From positions 1-64,000 of the forward strand of contig NZ_JADGMQ010000015.1 in the NCBI RefSeq assembly GCF_016124105.1: a stretch of DNA of 64,000 nt, in the 5' to 3' direction. Source of the stretch: Aquamicrobium zhengzhouense (lineage in GTDB: Bacteria; Pseudomonadota; Alphaproteobacteria; Rhizobiales; Rhizobiaceae). This document shows, one piece after another, positions 1-8,166 of this stretch (position 1 is its first letter; each line of letters opens with the position of its first letter). A program made the position numbers and the translations under genes. The notes below the pieces were generated by a model that was given only the letters and a program-made list of their open reading frames with translations, had not been told where the DNA came from and ran no database searches.

Positions 1-98
1 GCTCCCCCACGGGCTTGGTGTCCCCAGGTGGCTGCGGCCTCGCATCCGCCACCGCACCAACAATGATAGCAGATGCGGCGGGATTTAACTTACAAGGT

Positions 99-111
99 GC
101 CCCGAAGGGGC
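99..111 (-). terminator. Weak hairpin downstream of pncA
   Basis: GCCCC-GAA-GGGGC is a 5-bp GC stem starting about 23 bases beyond the pncA stop codon. On the minus strand it is followed by a mixed A/T stretch with no clean T-run. It may be a weak terminator. The rest of bases 1-133 shows no gene that I can support. Confidence 0.3.
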
Positions 112-133
112 GGAGGGGGCGTCTGGCGCTAGC

Positions 134-733
134 TTACGCCAGCACCACGCCCTCATCGCGCATCTTTTGCTTCATCGCTTCCAGCGAGCCGCCGAGGTCG
201 ATGGCGCGGCAGGCGTCCATCAGGACGGTGGCCTTGAAGCCGAGGCGCATGGCGTCGATGGCGGAGTAGGCGACGCAGAAGTCGGTGGCGAGGCCGACCA
301 GCGTCACATCCGAAATGCCGCGCTCGCGCAGATAGCCGGCAAGGCCGGTCGGCGTTTCGTGGTCGTTTTCAAAGAAGGTCGAATAGGAATCGATCGCGCT
401 ACGGAAGCCCTTGCGGATAACAAGCTCGGCCTTGGTCCATTCGAGGTCCGCATGGAATTCTGCGCCCTTGGTACCTTGCACGCAGTGGTCGGGCCAAAGC
501 GTCTGTGGACCGTAAGGCATCTCGATGGTGCTGAAAGGATCGGCGCCCGGATGCGACGAGGCAAAGCTGGAGTGGCCAGTCGGGTGCCAGTCCTGCGTCA
601 GGACCGCATGGTCGAACTCGCCGATCAGGCGATTAACCAGCGGCACGATCTCGTCGCCGCCATTTACGGCGAGCGCGCCGCCGGGGCAAAAATCGTTCTG
701 CAGGTCGACGACGATCAGGGCGTTGGCGCTCAT
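134..733 (-). CDS. pncA: Nicotinamidase (isochorismatase-like hydrolase)
   Basis: Hydrolyses nicotinamide to nicotinate and ammonia in the cytosol, for NAD salvage and, here, probably to feed nicotinate catabolism. The 199-residue length is typical. Visible family residues are Asp10 in 'VDLQNDF', Lys108 and the nucleophile Cys153 in 'TDFCV' (catalytic triad), and Asp48, His50 and His83 (metal site, 'QDWHP' and 'DHC'). The ATG at 733 is chosen because GGAG lies seven bases upstream; the in-frame TTG just before it is less likely. The gene is transcribed divergently from the molybdenum hydroxylase genes. The 127-bp gap between them carries a palindromic operator candidate, which makes pncA a likely member of the same regulon. 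Confidence 0.95.
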   Translation of the reverse strand: MSANALIVVDLQNDFCPGGALAVNGGDEIVPLVNRLIGEFDHAVLTQDWHPTGHSSFASSHPGADPFSTIEMPYGPQTLWPDHCVQGTKGAEFHADLEWTKAELVIRKGFRSAIDSYSTFFENDHETPTGLAGYLRERGISDVTLVGLATDFCVAYSAIDAMRLGFKATVLMDACRAIDLGGSLEAMKQKMRDEGVVLA

Positions 734-792
734 CAAGAATCTCCTTCACAGCTTCTGCCGGGACGCTCGACCCAAACGCAGCGCAGTGCAAG

Positions 793-824
793 TTGCCGCA
801 GGGTAATATCGTTTGCATACGAAT
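793..824 (+). promoter_or_regulatory. Divergent promoter with palindromic operator, site 1
   Basis: GTTTGCATACGAAT (811-824) is an imperfect palindrome that matches site 2 (12270-12283) at 10 of 14 positions. A plausible plus-strand promoter is TTGCCG (793-798), a 17-bp spacer and CATACG (816-821), which would place the operator over the -10 element. The site lies between pncA and the molybdenum hydroxylase operon. The MarR-family regulator encoded at 7744-8163 is the natural candidate to bind it; this is an inference. Confidence 0.55.
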
Positions 825-860
825 GAGTTTCGGCGCATCATTTTGCCGGGAGCATATCAG

Positions 861-1718
861 ATGCGCTACGCGAAACCGAAGTCAGTGGACGAGGCAATCG
901 CGCTTCTCGGCGACGGGAGCTGGCGGCTTATTGCCGGTGGCACCGACTTTTATCCCGCTCAAGGCAACCGACCGATCCATGATGACGTGCTCGACCTCAA
1001 CGGATTGCGCGACTTGCGCTTCATTATCGAGGATGACGAGTATTTTGTCTTTGGCGCGCGTGCGACCTGGAGCGATATCGCCAAGGCCGCGCATCTGCCA
1101 CCAGCCTTCGACATGCTGCGCCTTGCCGCGCGCGAGGTCGGCTCGGTGCAGATCCAGAATGTCGGCACGATTGCCGGCAACCTCTGCAACGCGTCGCCCG
1201 CTGCCGACGGCGTGCCGCCGCTTCTGGCGCTGGATGCCGAGGTAGAACTGCGGTCGATCGAGGGCACGCGGTATCTGCCGCTATCCGATTTCGTTCTTGG
1301 CAATCGCCAGATCGCGCGGCGGTCAGATGAGCTGGTCACAGCCGTCCAAGTGCCAAAGCGCGCGGCCGAAGGCGTTAGCCATTTCGTCAAACTTGGCGCG
1401 CGGCGCTATCTCGTCATCTCGATTGCGATGGTGGCGGCGAGGCTGGTGCTGGATGAGAACCGTCGTATCGCGGATGCCGCGATTTCCGTTGGTTCGTGCT
1501 CGGCGGTCGCGGTGCGTTTGAGCGAACTGGAAGCTCAACTGCGAGGCGCTTCGGCAAGCCAGGTCGAGGCGGTCATCGCAGCGTCCAGCCTCGCTGAAAT
1601 ATCGCCGATCGATGATGTGCGTGCGACGGCAGATTATCGGCGTGAGGCCGCGCGAGAGATCGTCGTGCGGGCAGTCAGAGCCTGCCTTACCTACACAGAA
1701 GGGCAGAAAGCGGCATGA
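861..1718 (+). CDS. Molybdenum hydroxylase FAD-binding subunit (CoxM/XdhB type), probably of nicotinate dehydrogenase
   Basis: This is the medium subunit of a xanthine dehydrogenase-family enzyme, carrying FAD between the iron-sulfur clusters and the electron acceptor. The 285-residue protein has the PCMH-type FAD motif 'LIAGGTD' at 23-29 and the second flavin motif 'VGTIAGNLCNASPAADG' at about 101-117. The C-terminal half matches the CO dehydrogenase flavoprotein C-terminal domain. ATG 861 is chosen for its GGGAG ribosome site. A longer TTG start at 813 would run through the operator and is unlikely. The next gene starts inside its stop codon (ATGA), indicating translational coupling. From the neighbours (nicotinamidase, 6-hydroxynicotinate reductase) I infer nicotinate as the substrate; sequence alone cannot separate nicotinate from other N-heterocycles. 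Confidence 0.85.
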   Translation: MRYAKPKSVDEAIALLGDGSWRLIAGGTDFYPAQGNRPIHDDVLDLNGLRDLRFIIEDDEYFVFGARATWSDIAKAAHLPPAFDMLRLAAREVGSVQIQNVGTIAGNLCNASPAADGVPPLLALDAEVELRSIEGTRYLPLSDFVLGNRQIARRSDELVTAVQVPKRAAEGVSHFVKLGARRYLVISIAMVAARLVLDENRRIADAAISVGSCSAVAVRLSELEAQLRGASASQVEAVIAASSLAEISPIDDVRATADYRREAAREIVVRAVRACLTYTEGQKAA

Positions 1719-4444
1719 GCGAGATGCGCCTTTCCCTCGACGTGAATGGAAAGGCGCACACGCTTGATGTTGCACCGTTGGCGCGGCTTTCTGCGGTTTT
1801 ACGCGACGAGTTGAAACTGATCGGAACCAAGGTTGGCTGCGACGCGGGCGATTGCGGTGCGTGTACCGTACTTGTCGATGGCGAGACGGTGTGCGCGTGC
1901 CTGACGCCCGCCGCGGGTGTTGATGGAGCCAAGGTGCGCACGGTCGAGGGCATCGCCAATGGCAGCCTCTCGGCGCTGCAGCAATCGTTCCTGCGCCACG
2001 GCGCGGCCCAATGCGGCATTTGCACGCCGGCCTTTCTGGTCGCGGGCGCTGCGCTTCTCGAAAAGAACCCGACGCCTAGCGAAGAGGAAGTGCTGGATGC
2101 GTTGGGCGGTATCCTTTGCCGCTGCACCGGCTATCGCAAGATCATCGCGGCGGTGATGGACGCGGTCAACTTGACGCCGTGGCCGACGAACGACTGGGGC
2201 GTCGGCGCGTCGATCCCAAGGCTGGATGGCGAGCCGAAGGTGCGCGGGACGGAACTGTTTGGTGCAGATGAGCGGCCGGACGATGCGCTGTCGGTCATCG
2301 CGATCCGCTCGCCCTACTGGCACGCGCGGTTTGCGTTCGGCGATCTTGATGCGTTCGTGGCGCAGCATCCCGGCATAGTTGCCGTCTATACGCGCAGGGA
2401 CATCGAGGGCCGCAACGCCTTTGGCGTCATCCCGGCCTTTGCCGATCAGCCGGCACTGGCCGAAGATGTGGTGCGGTTTCGCGGTGAGGCGGTGGCGGTG
2501 ATTGCCGGCGAGCGCGAGGCGGTGGAAGAACTCGACCTTTCGACCTTCCCGATCAGCTGGGAAGAGCTTCCGCACGCGCTGACGCCGGACGTCGCGAAGA
2601 ACGGTTTTGTGCGTCTGCATGAGGGCCGTGAAAACAATATTTTGCTGCAAGGCGTCGTTGAGCGCGGCGATATCGAGACGGCGCTGAACGAGGCGGCAGT
2701 GATCGTCACGGGTGCGCTCGAAACCTCCTATGTCGAGCACGCCTATATCGAGCCTGAGGCGGGTTATGCCTTCATGGATGGCGATGTGCTGGTCATCAAG
2801 GCGTGCACGCAATCGCCGGTGATGGACCGGGACGACACTGCGATGGTGCTCGGCTTGCCGCGTGAAAAAGTCCGCGTGATTCCGACCGCGACCGGTGGCG
2901 GCTTTGGCTCGAAGCTTGATCTATCTGTACAGCCGCTGATCGGGCTGGTGGCGCTGAAGACCGGGCGACCCGCAGCGATGGTCTATTCGCGGCAGGAATC
3001 GATGGCCTCGACCACAAAGCGCCATCCGGCTTCCATGGTGGCGACGATCGGGGCCGACCGCGATGGGCGCATTCAGGCGATGGCGTTTGAGGGCGAGTTC
3101 AATACCGGCGCTTATGCCAGCTGGGGACCGACGGTTGCCGTGCGCGTGCCGGTGCATGCATCGGGTCCGTATTTTACGCCGAACTATCGTGCCGTCGGGC
3201 GCGGTGTGCATACGAATGGGCCGATCTCTGGGGCATTTCGCGGCTTTGGCGTGCCGCAAGCCGCGCTGATGCAAGAGACGCTCTACGACGAACTCGCCGA
3301 GCAGCTTCGCCTTGACCCGCTGGACCTGCGCCTCACAAACGCGCTGCGCGATGGGCAGTCGACGGTGAGTGGGCACGTGATCGAGAGCGGCGTTGGCATT
3401 GTCGCTTGCCTCGAAGCGCTGAAGCCGCACTGGCAGCGCGCGCGCAAAGACGCGCAAGCGTTTAATGCAACGCATGAGCATGTGAAGCGCGGTGTCGGTG
3501 TTGCTTCGTGCTGGTACGGTTGTGGCAATACTGGCATTCCGAACCCGTCGACGATGAAGATGGGCGTGACGCGCGATGGGCGCATCGTGCTGCATCAGGG
3601 CGCGGTCGATATCGGGCAGGGTTCGAACACGGTGATCGCGCAGATTGCGGCTGAGGCGCTGGGCCTGCCGCTTGACGCCTTCGACTTCGTCTATGGCGAC
3701 ACGGCGCTGACACCGGACGCGGGCAAAACGTCGGGCTCGCGGCAGACATACATTTCCGGCAAGGCGGCAGAACTTTCCGGCAAAGCGTTGCGCGATGCGA
3801 TCTTGCGCTTTGCCAATGTGTCGGGCGCAGCGACGCTGTCGCTTGACGGTGGTGCGTTGCAAGTGCGTGAGGGAGATGCCAGCCGCACGATTGCTCTCGG
3901 CGATCTTCCCGCTGATGAGGATGGTTTCGTCTTTGCATCATGTGAAAGCTATGATCCGCCGACCGTACCTCTCGACGCCAAGGGGCAGGGCAAGCCTTAC
4001 GCCGTTTATGGCTGGGGCGCGCAGATTGCTGAGCTTGAGGTTGATCTGAAGCTTGGCACAGTGAAGCTGATCAAGATCACGGCGGCGCATGATGTTGGCC
4101 GCGCGATCAACCCGCTTCTGGCGGAAGGGCAGGTTGAGGGCGGCATCGCGCAAGGCATCGGGCTCGCGCTGATGGAAGAATATGTTCCGGGCCGTACCGA
4201 AAACCTCCACGACTACCTCATTCCAACCATTGGCGACGTGCCGCCGATCGAAACCATTTTGATTGAGGTGCCGGATCCGGAAGGTCCTTATGGCGCGAAG
4301 GGACTTGGCGAACATGTGCTGATCCCGACCGCACCAGCCATCTTGAACGCGATACGCCATGCGTGCGGTGCGCGGGTGACGAAGGTGCCAGCAATGCCGG
4401 AGCGCGTGCTTGCAGCCATTCGTGCTGCGGGGGCGGTGAAATGA
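1715..4444 (+). CDS. Fused [2Fe-2S]/molybdopterin subunit, probable nicotinate dehydrogenase (6-hydroxylating)
   Basis: This 909-residue protein joins two subunits that are usually separate. Residues 1-150 are the small iron-sulfur subunit: plant-type cluster cysteines Cys42, Cys47, Cys50 and a fourth near 60, then 'QCGICTPAF' near 98-106 and 'CRCTGY' near 135. Residues from about 165 to 909 are the molybdopterin-cytosine-dinucleotide catalytic subunit, with 'GGGFGSK', 'GAFRGFG', 'GQG' and the terminal 'GAKGLGE' containing the expected base-catalyst Glu866. The family hydroxylates N-heterocycles with water-derived oxygen. The context argues for nicotinate to 6-hydroxynicotinate. The fusion lacks a cytochrome c domain, so electrons presumably leave through the FAD subunit. 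It overlaps the upstream stop by four bases. Confidence 0.85.
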   Translation: MSEMRLSLDVNGKAHTLDVAPLARLSAVLRDELKLIGTKVGCDAGDCGACTVLVDGETVCACLTPAAGVDGAKVRTVEGIANGSLSALQQSFLRHGAAQCGICTPAFLVAGAALLEKNPTPSEEEVLDALGGILCRCTGYRKIIAAVMDAVNLTPWPTNDWGVGASIPRLDGEPKVRGTELFGADERPDDALSVIAIRSPYWHARFAFGDLDAFVAQHPGIVAVYTRRDIEGRNAFGVIPAFADQPALAEDVVRFRGEAVAVIAGEREAVEELDLSTFPISWEELPHALTPDVAKNGFVRLHEGRENNILLQGVVERGDIETALNEAAVIVTGALETSYVEHAYIEPEAGYAFMDGDVLVIKACTQSPVMDRDDTAMVLGLPREKVRVIPTATGGGFGSKLDLSVQPLIGLVALKTGRPAAMVYSRQESMASTTKRHPASMVATIGADRDGRIQAMAFEGEFNTGAYASWGPTVAVRVPVHASGPYFTPNYRAVGRGVHTNGPISGAFRGFGVPQAALMQETLYDELAEQLRLDPLDLRLTNALRDGQSTVSGHVIESGVGIVACLEALKPHWQRARKDAQAFNATHEHVKRGVGVASCWYGCGNTGIPNPSTMKMGVTRDGRIVLHQGAVDIGQGSNTVIAQIAAEALGLPLDAFDFVYGDTALTPDAGKTSGSRQTYISGKAAELSGKALRDAILRFANVSGAATLSLDGGALQVREGDASRTIALGDLPADEDGFVFASCESYDPPTVPLDAKGQGKPYAVYGWGAQIAELEVDLKLGTVKLIKITAAHDVGRAINPLLAEGQVEGGIAQGIGLALMEEYVPGRTENLHDYLIPTIGDVPPIETILIEVPDPEGPYGAKGLGEHVLIPTAPAILNAIRHACGARVTKVPAMPERVLAAIRAAGAVK

Positions 4445-4469
4445 GTGATCTGGCGCTGGCGTGGCGATT

Positions 4470-4741
4470 ACTTCCACCCCTAACTCCTGCCCACAGGGAG
4501 GAGGGGGATTTGAGTGTGTACTCGCGTCTGCGGGCAGCAGTTCAACACTTTGCGCTGGCGCTTGAGGATAGAGCGAAGAGAGTGGGGACGAGGTTGGCGC
4601 GACAAGTAGCCTCGACCCTTTCCCCTCCCCACGAGGGGGAGAGGGATATTGAGAGGTACCACACCGAGAGACGGAATATCGAACGGCGCATGCCTCACCG
4701 TTTCCCCTCCCCCTTGAGGGGAGGGGTGAGGGGTGGGGGTA
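4470..4741. repeat. Three REP-like palindromic elements
   Basis: The 351-bp gap between the hydroxylase and the reductase holds no convincing gene. It does hold three imperfect GC-rich palindromes near 4470-4510, 4612-4652 and 4697-4741, each built on a CCCCTCCC/GGGGAGGGG stem. The third has a directional tail of the form GGGGTGAGGGGTGGGGGT. The same unit recurs as an inverted pair at 9952-10092. They look like repetitive extragenic palindromes. They could form mRNA hairpins that lower expression of the downstream genes. Confidence 0.7.
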
Positions 4742-4795
4742 TTTCAGCCGCTGCGGTTCTAAGTGTTGGGGTCTGCAATCGCCTCGGGTGTTGCC

Positions 4796-6304
4796 ATGGA
4801 TGAACTCACCCAAACCCAACCCGCCACCTCCCCAGCTGAAAAGCTGCGCTGCGATGCGTGTCCGGTGATGTGTTACATCGCCGAAGGTCGGACCGGGGCA
4901 TGCGATCGGTATGGCAATTTTGGCAATAGGATCGTGCGTTGTGATCCGGTGGCGATCCTCGAACATCGTGCGGAAACCGGCGGAGAGGCGGTTGCGGTTT
5001 CGGACAACTGGGATGGCAATCCGGTCAATTGCGAAAGGCGGTTTGTCAGCGGGATTGGCGCTGGCACGACCTATCCCGACTTCAAGCCCGCCCCGTTCAT
5101 CGTCAGCCAGGAGGTCGAGGGCGTTGATCTGGTGACGGTCGTGACCGAGGCGATCTTTTCCTATTGCGGCGTCAAGGTGAAGATCGACACGGATCGCCAT
5201 ATCGGCGCAGAAACGGCGATCGTGCGGGCGCAAGGCGAGCCGATCGGGCATGTAACGACGGCCGAATATGGCTCGCAGATGCTGTCGATCGGCGGCGTGC
5301 GGCATCTTACCGGCGGATCAAAGTCCGAAGGGCGCGTGACCTGCGAAGCGATGCTGGCGCTGTGCAATCGCCAGCCGGTAGAACTCACCATCGATGACGG
5401 CTCGACGATTATCGTGCAGGCCGGACAGCCGCCGATCATCGATGGGCGCACCGAGCATCGCATGCGTGTTGGCTGCGGTTCGGCGACGATCGGCATGTTC
5501 GCGACACAGTGGAAGGGGCTCGTCGACGAAGTGGTCGTGGTCGATGACCACATTACCGGCGTGGTGTCAGAACATCAGGCCGGCAAGGTGATCGGCTGGC
5601 AAGATACCGGCATCAAGATCGTCGGGCGACGCTCGACGCCGGGCCGGTACTTCAGGGTGTCGGAGCCGGGTCTCGGCTGGGGCGGCACGATGCTGAACGA
5701 TCCGCTCGAGATTTTGGGGGACTGGAACGCAAAGAAGGGCGCGCGGCCGGGCCTGTCGCTGATGATGGTGTCGACGACCGGCGAGCAGTTTGCCTATTTC
5801 GAACTCGACGATGATCTGAAGCCCGTCGAAAAACCATTTCCGGAACGGCTACGCAAATCCGTTGATCTGATTGAGGACAATTGTGAGCCGGCTTTGTGCA
5901 CCGTGCTTTTCATGGGCGGGGCGGGGGGCTCACTGCGTGCAGGCGTGACGGAAAATCCGGTCAACCTGACGCGCTCGGTGCAACGCTTGCAGACCTATGT
6001 CACGTGCGGTGGCGCGCCCGTCTATGTCTGGCCGGGCGGCGGCATCACGCTGATGGTGGACGTGACGCGACTGCCCGACAATTCATTTGGCTATGTGCCG
6101 ACACCGGCGCTGGTCGCGCCTCTCGAATTCACCATGCGCCGCGATCACTATGAGGCGCTGGGCGGCTATGCGGGCGAGATCCGCAGCGTGGACGATGTGC
6201 TGGATCGGGGCGGTGAATATTTCAATCCGCGCGCGACGCCGCAGGCACCGAGCGGCAATCCGTGGCCGCCGCTGGCGCAATTGCGGCGCGAGCGGCCGTC
6301 ATGA
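4796..6304 (+). CDS. 6-hydroxynicotinate reductase-like iron-sulfur flavoprotein
   Basis: The family reduces 6-hydroxynicotinate to 1,4,5,6-tetrahydro-6-oxonicotinate with reduced ferredoxin; it is known from nicotinate fermentation in Eubacterium barkeri. The 502-residue protein has an N-terminal cysteine cluster, Cys19-x2-Cys22-x3-Cys26-x9-Cys36 ('CDACPVMC'), suited to a [4Fe-4S] centre, and several glycine-rich stretches ('GSATIGMF', 'GGAGGSLRAGV'). ATG 4796 starts just before this cluster. A GTG start at 4763 would add 11 unremarkable residues. Its position between a nicotinate-type hydroxylase and a flavin-transferase-like gene supports the assignment. I recognise the family from overall pattern; substrate specificity is inferred from context. 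Confidence 0.75.
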   Translation: MDELTQTQPATSPAEKLRCDACPVMCYIAEGRTGACDRYGNFGNRIVRCDPVAILEHRAETGGEAVAVSDNWDGNPVNCERRFVSGIGAGTTYPDFKPAPFIVSQEVEGVDLVTVVTEAIFSYCGVKVKIDTDRHIGAETAIVRAQGEPIGHVTTAEYGSQMLSIGGVRHLTGGSKSEGRVTCEAMLALCNRQPVELTIDDGSTIIVQAGQPPIIDGRTEHRMRVGCGSATIGMFATQWKGLVDEVVVVDDHITGVVSEHQAGKVIGWQDTGIKIVGRRSTPGRYFRVSEPGLGWGGTMLNDPLEILGDWNAKKGARPGLSLMMVSTTGEQFAYFELDDDLKPVEKPFPERLRKSVDLIEDNCEPALCTVLFMGGAGGSLRAGVTENPVNLTRSVQRLQTYVTCGGAPVYVWPGGGITLMVDVTRLPDNSFGYVPTPALVAPLEFTMRRDHYEALGGYAGEIRSVDDVLDRGGEYFNPRATPQAPSGNPWPPLAQLRRERPS

Positions 6305-7170
6305 TCGGCCCGCAAGCGGCGATGTTGGCCGATGGCAAACGGCTGCATCTCAATCATGGTCCGATCGATCTGATCATCGAAGCCTTTGGCGATTATGCCG
6401 AGGTCGAGGCCGCCTATTCGCAGGCGAAGGTCCGTTTTGCGACGATCTTGACCGAGCTCGTTGAAGAACTTGCCGCGTTGCGCGCGCCTTCGACGACCAT
6501 CGCGAGGCCGTTTCGAGGGCGGACGGCACAGCGCATGGAGGCTGCGGTTAGCCGCCTTGCCAGCGGAAAATTCATCACGCCGATGGCGGCGGTGGCGGGC
6601 AGTGTGGCGGATGAAATGATGGCTGCGATGCTGCGCGGGCGACGTCTGCGCCGAGCCTATGTCAACAATGGCGGTGATAACGCGCTCTTCCTCGCGCCGG
6701 GCGAGGAGATGAAGGCGGCGATTGCCGGTACCGGGCATAGTTTTGCTGATCGCGTGACGATCCGTTTTGATGATCCGGTGCGCGGGATCGCCACCAGCGG
6801 CTGGCGCGGGCGCAGCCACTCGCTCGGCATTGCCGATGCAGTGACGGTGCTGGCCGAGGATGCGGCATTAGCTGATGCGGCCGCAACGTTGATTGCCAAC
6901 GCCGTGGATCTGCCGGAGCATCCGGCGATCGAGCGCACCCCGGCGAACGTGCTTGCGCCTGACAGCGATCTTGGCGCGCGGTTGGTGACGACGGGGGTGG
7001 GCGCGCTTGATGATCGCGAGATTGCGCAGGCGCTGGAGCGCGGATTGCTGGTCGCAGAAGAGTTTGTGGCGCGGGGGCTGATTGTCTCGGCAGCGCTGTT
7101 CCTGAAAGGTCAAAGCCGCCTTGCCGGCGCGCTGGCCAATGAGACGCGGAGGAGTTTGGTTCATGCCTGA
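6301..7170 (+). CDS. UPF0280 family protein (ApbE-like fold)
   Basis: A 289-residue protein of the UPF0280 family, which shares the fold of ApbE FMN transferases. Its biochemical role is not established. Visible features are 'GPIDLIIEAFG' near 20-30, the 'AAVAGSVADEMM' segment near 97-108, 'AYVNNGGDNALFL' near 119-131 and 'GIATSGWRGRSHSLGIADAVTVLA', which resembles the ApbE-type 'GIATSG' and 'H..G.ADA' motifs. ATG 6301 overlaps the preceding stop (ATGA). Tight coupling to an iron-sulfur flavoprotein suggests it may flavinylate or mature that reductase. It has no signal peptide, unlike periplasmic ApbE, so any action would be cytosolic. Confidence 0.8.
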   Translation: MIGPQAAMLADGKRLHLNHGPIDLIIEAFGDYAEVEAAYSQAKVRFATILTELVEELAALRAPSTTIARPFRGRTAQRMEAAVSRLASGKFITPMAAVAGSVADEMMAAMLRGRRLRRAYVNNGGDNALFLAPGEEMKAAIAGTGHSFADRVTIRFDDPVRGIATSGWRGRSHSLGIADAVTVLAEDAALADAAATLIANAVDLPEHPAIERTPANVLAPDSDLGARLVTTGVGALDDREIAQALERGLLVAEEFVARGLIVSAALFLKGQSRLAGALANETRRSLVHA

Positions 7171-7747
7171 ATTCAAGGTGCGCAAGATCGCGGTGGTGAC
7201 CGAGGAGATCATGCATGATGGCGGGCCGGTGGCTGAGACACCACGCCGGCGCGGCGCAGCAATGGCGCTGGTGTCGAACCCGTTTGCTGGCACCTACGCC
7301 GAGGAATTGCAATCGGCGATGGATGATCTGACGGCTCTCGGGCTGGCACTCACCGACAAGCTAATCGGGGCGCTGGGCGGCGATATTTCTACCATCGACG
7401 GCTACGGCAAGGGCGCGATTGTCGGCACGGCGGGTGAGATCGAGCATGGCGCGCTGTGGCATGTGCCGGGCGGCTATGCGATGCGCGAGCGGCTGGGCGC
7501 GACCAAGGCGATCGTGCCATCGGCGATGAAGGTCGGCGCGTTTGGCGCCAGCCTCGACGTGCCACTCGGCCATGCCAACGCTGCCTATGTGCGCAGCCAC
7601 TTTGATGCGATCACGGTGACCGCGCCGGACGGGCCGCGGCCGGATGAAATCCTGTTCGTGCTCGCCATGTCCTGCGGTGGGCGCGTTCATTCGCGCATGG
7701 GCGGGCTTGAAGTCTGGCAGATCAAGGGCGAGGACGGGCTGCGGTGA
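7163..7747 (+). CDS. AA_synth (PF06684, formerly DUF1185) family protein
   Basis: A 194-residue cytosolic protein of the 'amino acid synthesis' family, whose function is unproven. Motifs seen include 'KIAVVTEEI' near 7-15, 'NPFAGTY' near 41, 'GKGAIVG' near 83 and 'SAMKVGAFGASLDVPLGH' near 120-137. ATG 7163 has an excellent GGAGGAG site and overlaps the upstream gene by eight bases; the next gene overlaps its stop. It therefore belongs to the same transcript as the reductase and UPF0280 genes. A role in handling the ring-opened or reduced nicotinate intermediate is possible, but that is inferred from location only. Confidence 0.75.
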   Translation: MPEFKVRKIAVVTEEIMHDGGPVAETPRRRGAAMALVSNPFAGTYAEELQSAMDDLTALGLALTDKLIGALGGDISTIDGYGKGAIVGTAGEIEHGALWHVPGGYAMRERLGATKAIVPSAMKVGAFGASLDVPLGHANAAYVRSHFDAITVTAPDGPRPDEILFVLAMSCGGRVHSRMGGLEVWQIKGEDGLR

Positions 7748-8163
7748 GCAGCCCGAAGAACTACGTTCTCGACGAGCAGATAGGCTTTGTGCTGCGCAAG
7801 GCGAACCAGCGCCACATCGCGATCTTTGCCAAGCATATCGGCGAACTCACCCCGCCGCAATTTGCGGCGCTCGCCAAGCTTGATGAGGTCGGCGAGACCT
7901 CACAGAACCAGCTTGGCACCTTGGTTGCGATGGATGGCGCGACGATCAAGGGCGTGATCGACCGGTTATGCAGCCGGGGGCTCGTCGCGCTCGGCAAGCA
8001 TGAGGATGATCGCCGCCGGTTGATGGTGAGCCTCACCGACACGGGGCGTGAAGCGGTGACGCGGCTCAAGCGCATGGCGGCCGACATTTCAGCAGAAACG
8101 GTCGCGCCGCTGACGCCGGACGAAACTGCAACTTTGATGCGGCTCTTGTCGAGGATCAGTTGA
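7744..8163 (+). CDS. MarR-family transcriptional regulator
   Basis: A 139-residue winged-helix repressor of the MarR type. The recognition region 'TSQNQLGTLVAMDGATIKG' lies near residues 54-72, followed by the wing with 'HEDDRRR', the family's hallmark. The GTG start overlaps the stop of the preceding gene, so it is co-transcribed with the pathway enzymes. That arrangement fits an effector-released autoregulator of the catabolic island. The two near-identical palindromes at 811-824 and 12270-12283 are the predicted targets. A pathway substrate or intermediate such as 6-hydroxynicotinate is a reasonable guess for the ligand. It meets hyuB tail to tail with an eight-base overlap. Confidence 0.88.
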   Translation: MSSPKNYVLDEQIGFVLRKANQRHIAIFAKHIGELTPPQFAALAKLDEVGETSQNQLGTLVAMDGATIKGVIDRLCSRGLVALGKHEDDRRRLMVSLTDTGREAVTRLKRMAADISAETVAPLTPDETATLMRLLSRIS

Positions 8164-8166
8164 TCC
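8153..8166. terminator. Palindrome across the convergent marR/hyuB stops
   Basis: GGATCA-GT-TGATCC is a perfect 6-bp inverted repeat that contains the stop codons of both converging genes. The stem is short and has no T-run, so terminator activity is uncertain. The symmetry itself helps both reading frames end within eight shared bases. Confidence 0.3.

Noticed and set aside
167-826. A 219-codon open frame on the plus strand across pncA
   Set aside because: It is the mirror of a well-conserved nicotinamidase, its translation is low in recognisable motifs, and it runs through the divergent promoter.
813-860. An upstream TTG start for the FAD subunit
   Set aside because: It would translate through the operator and lacks a ribosome site; ATG 861 has GGGAG.
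3938-5305. A long minus-strand frame spanning the REP-rich gap and both flanking genes
   Set aside because: It overlaps two conserved proteins antisense, and its middle part translates the palindromic repeats.
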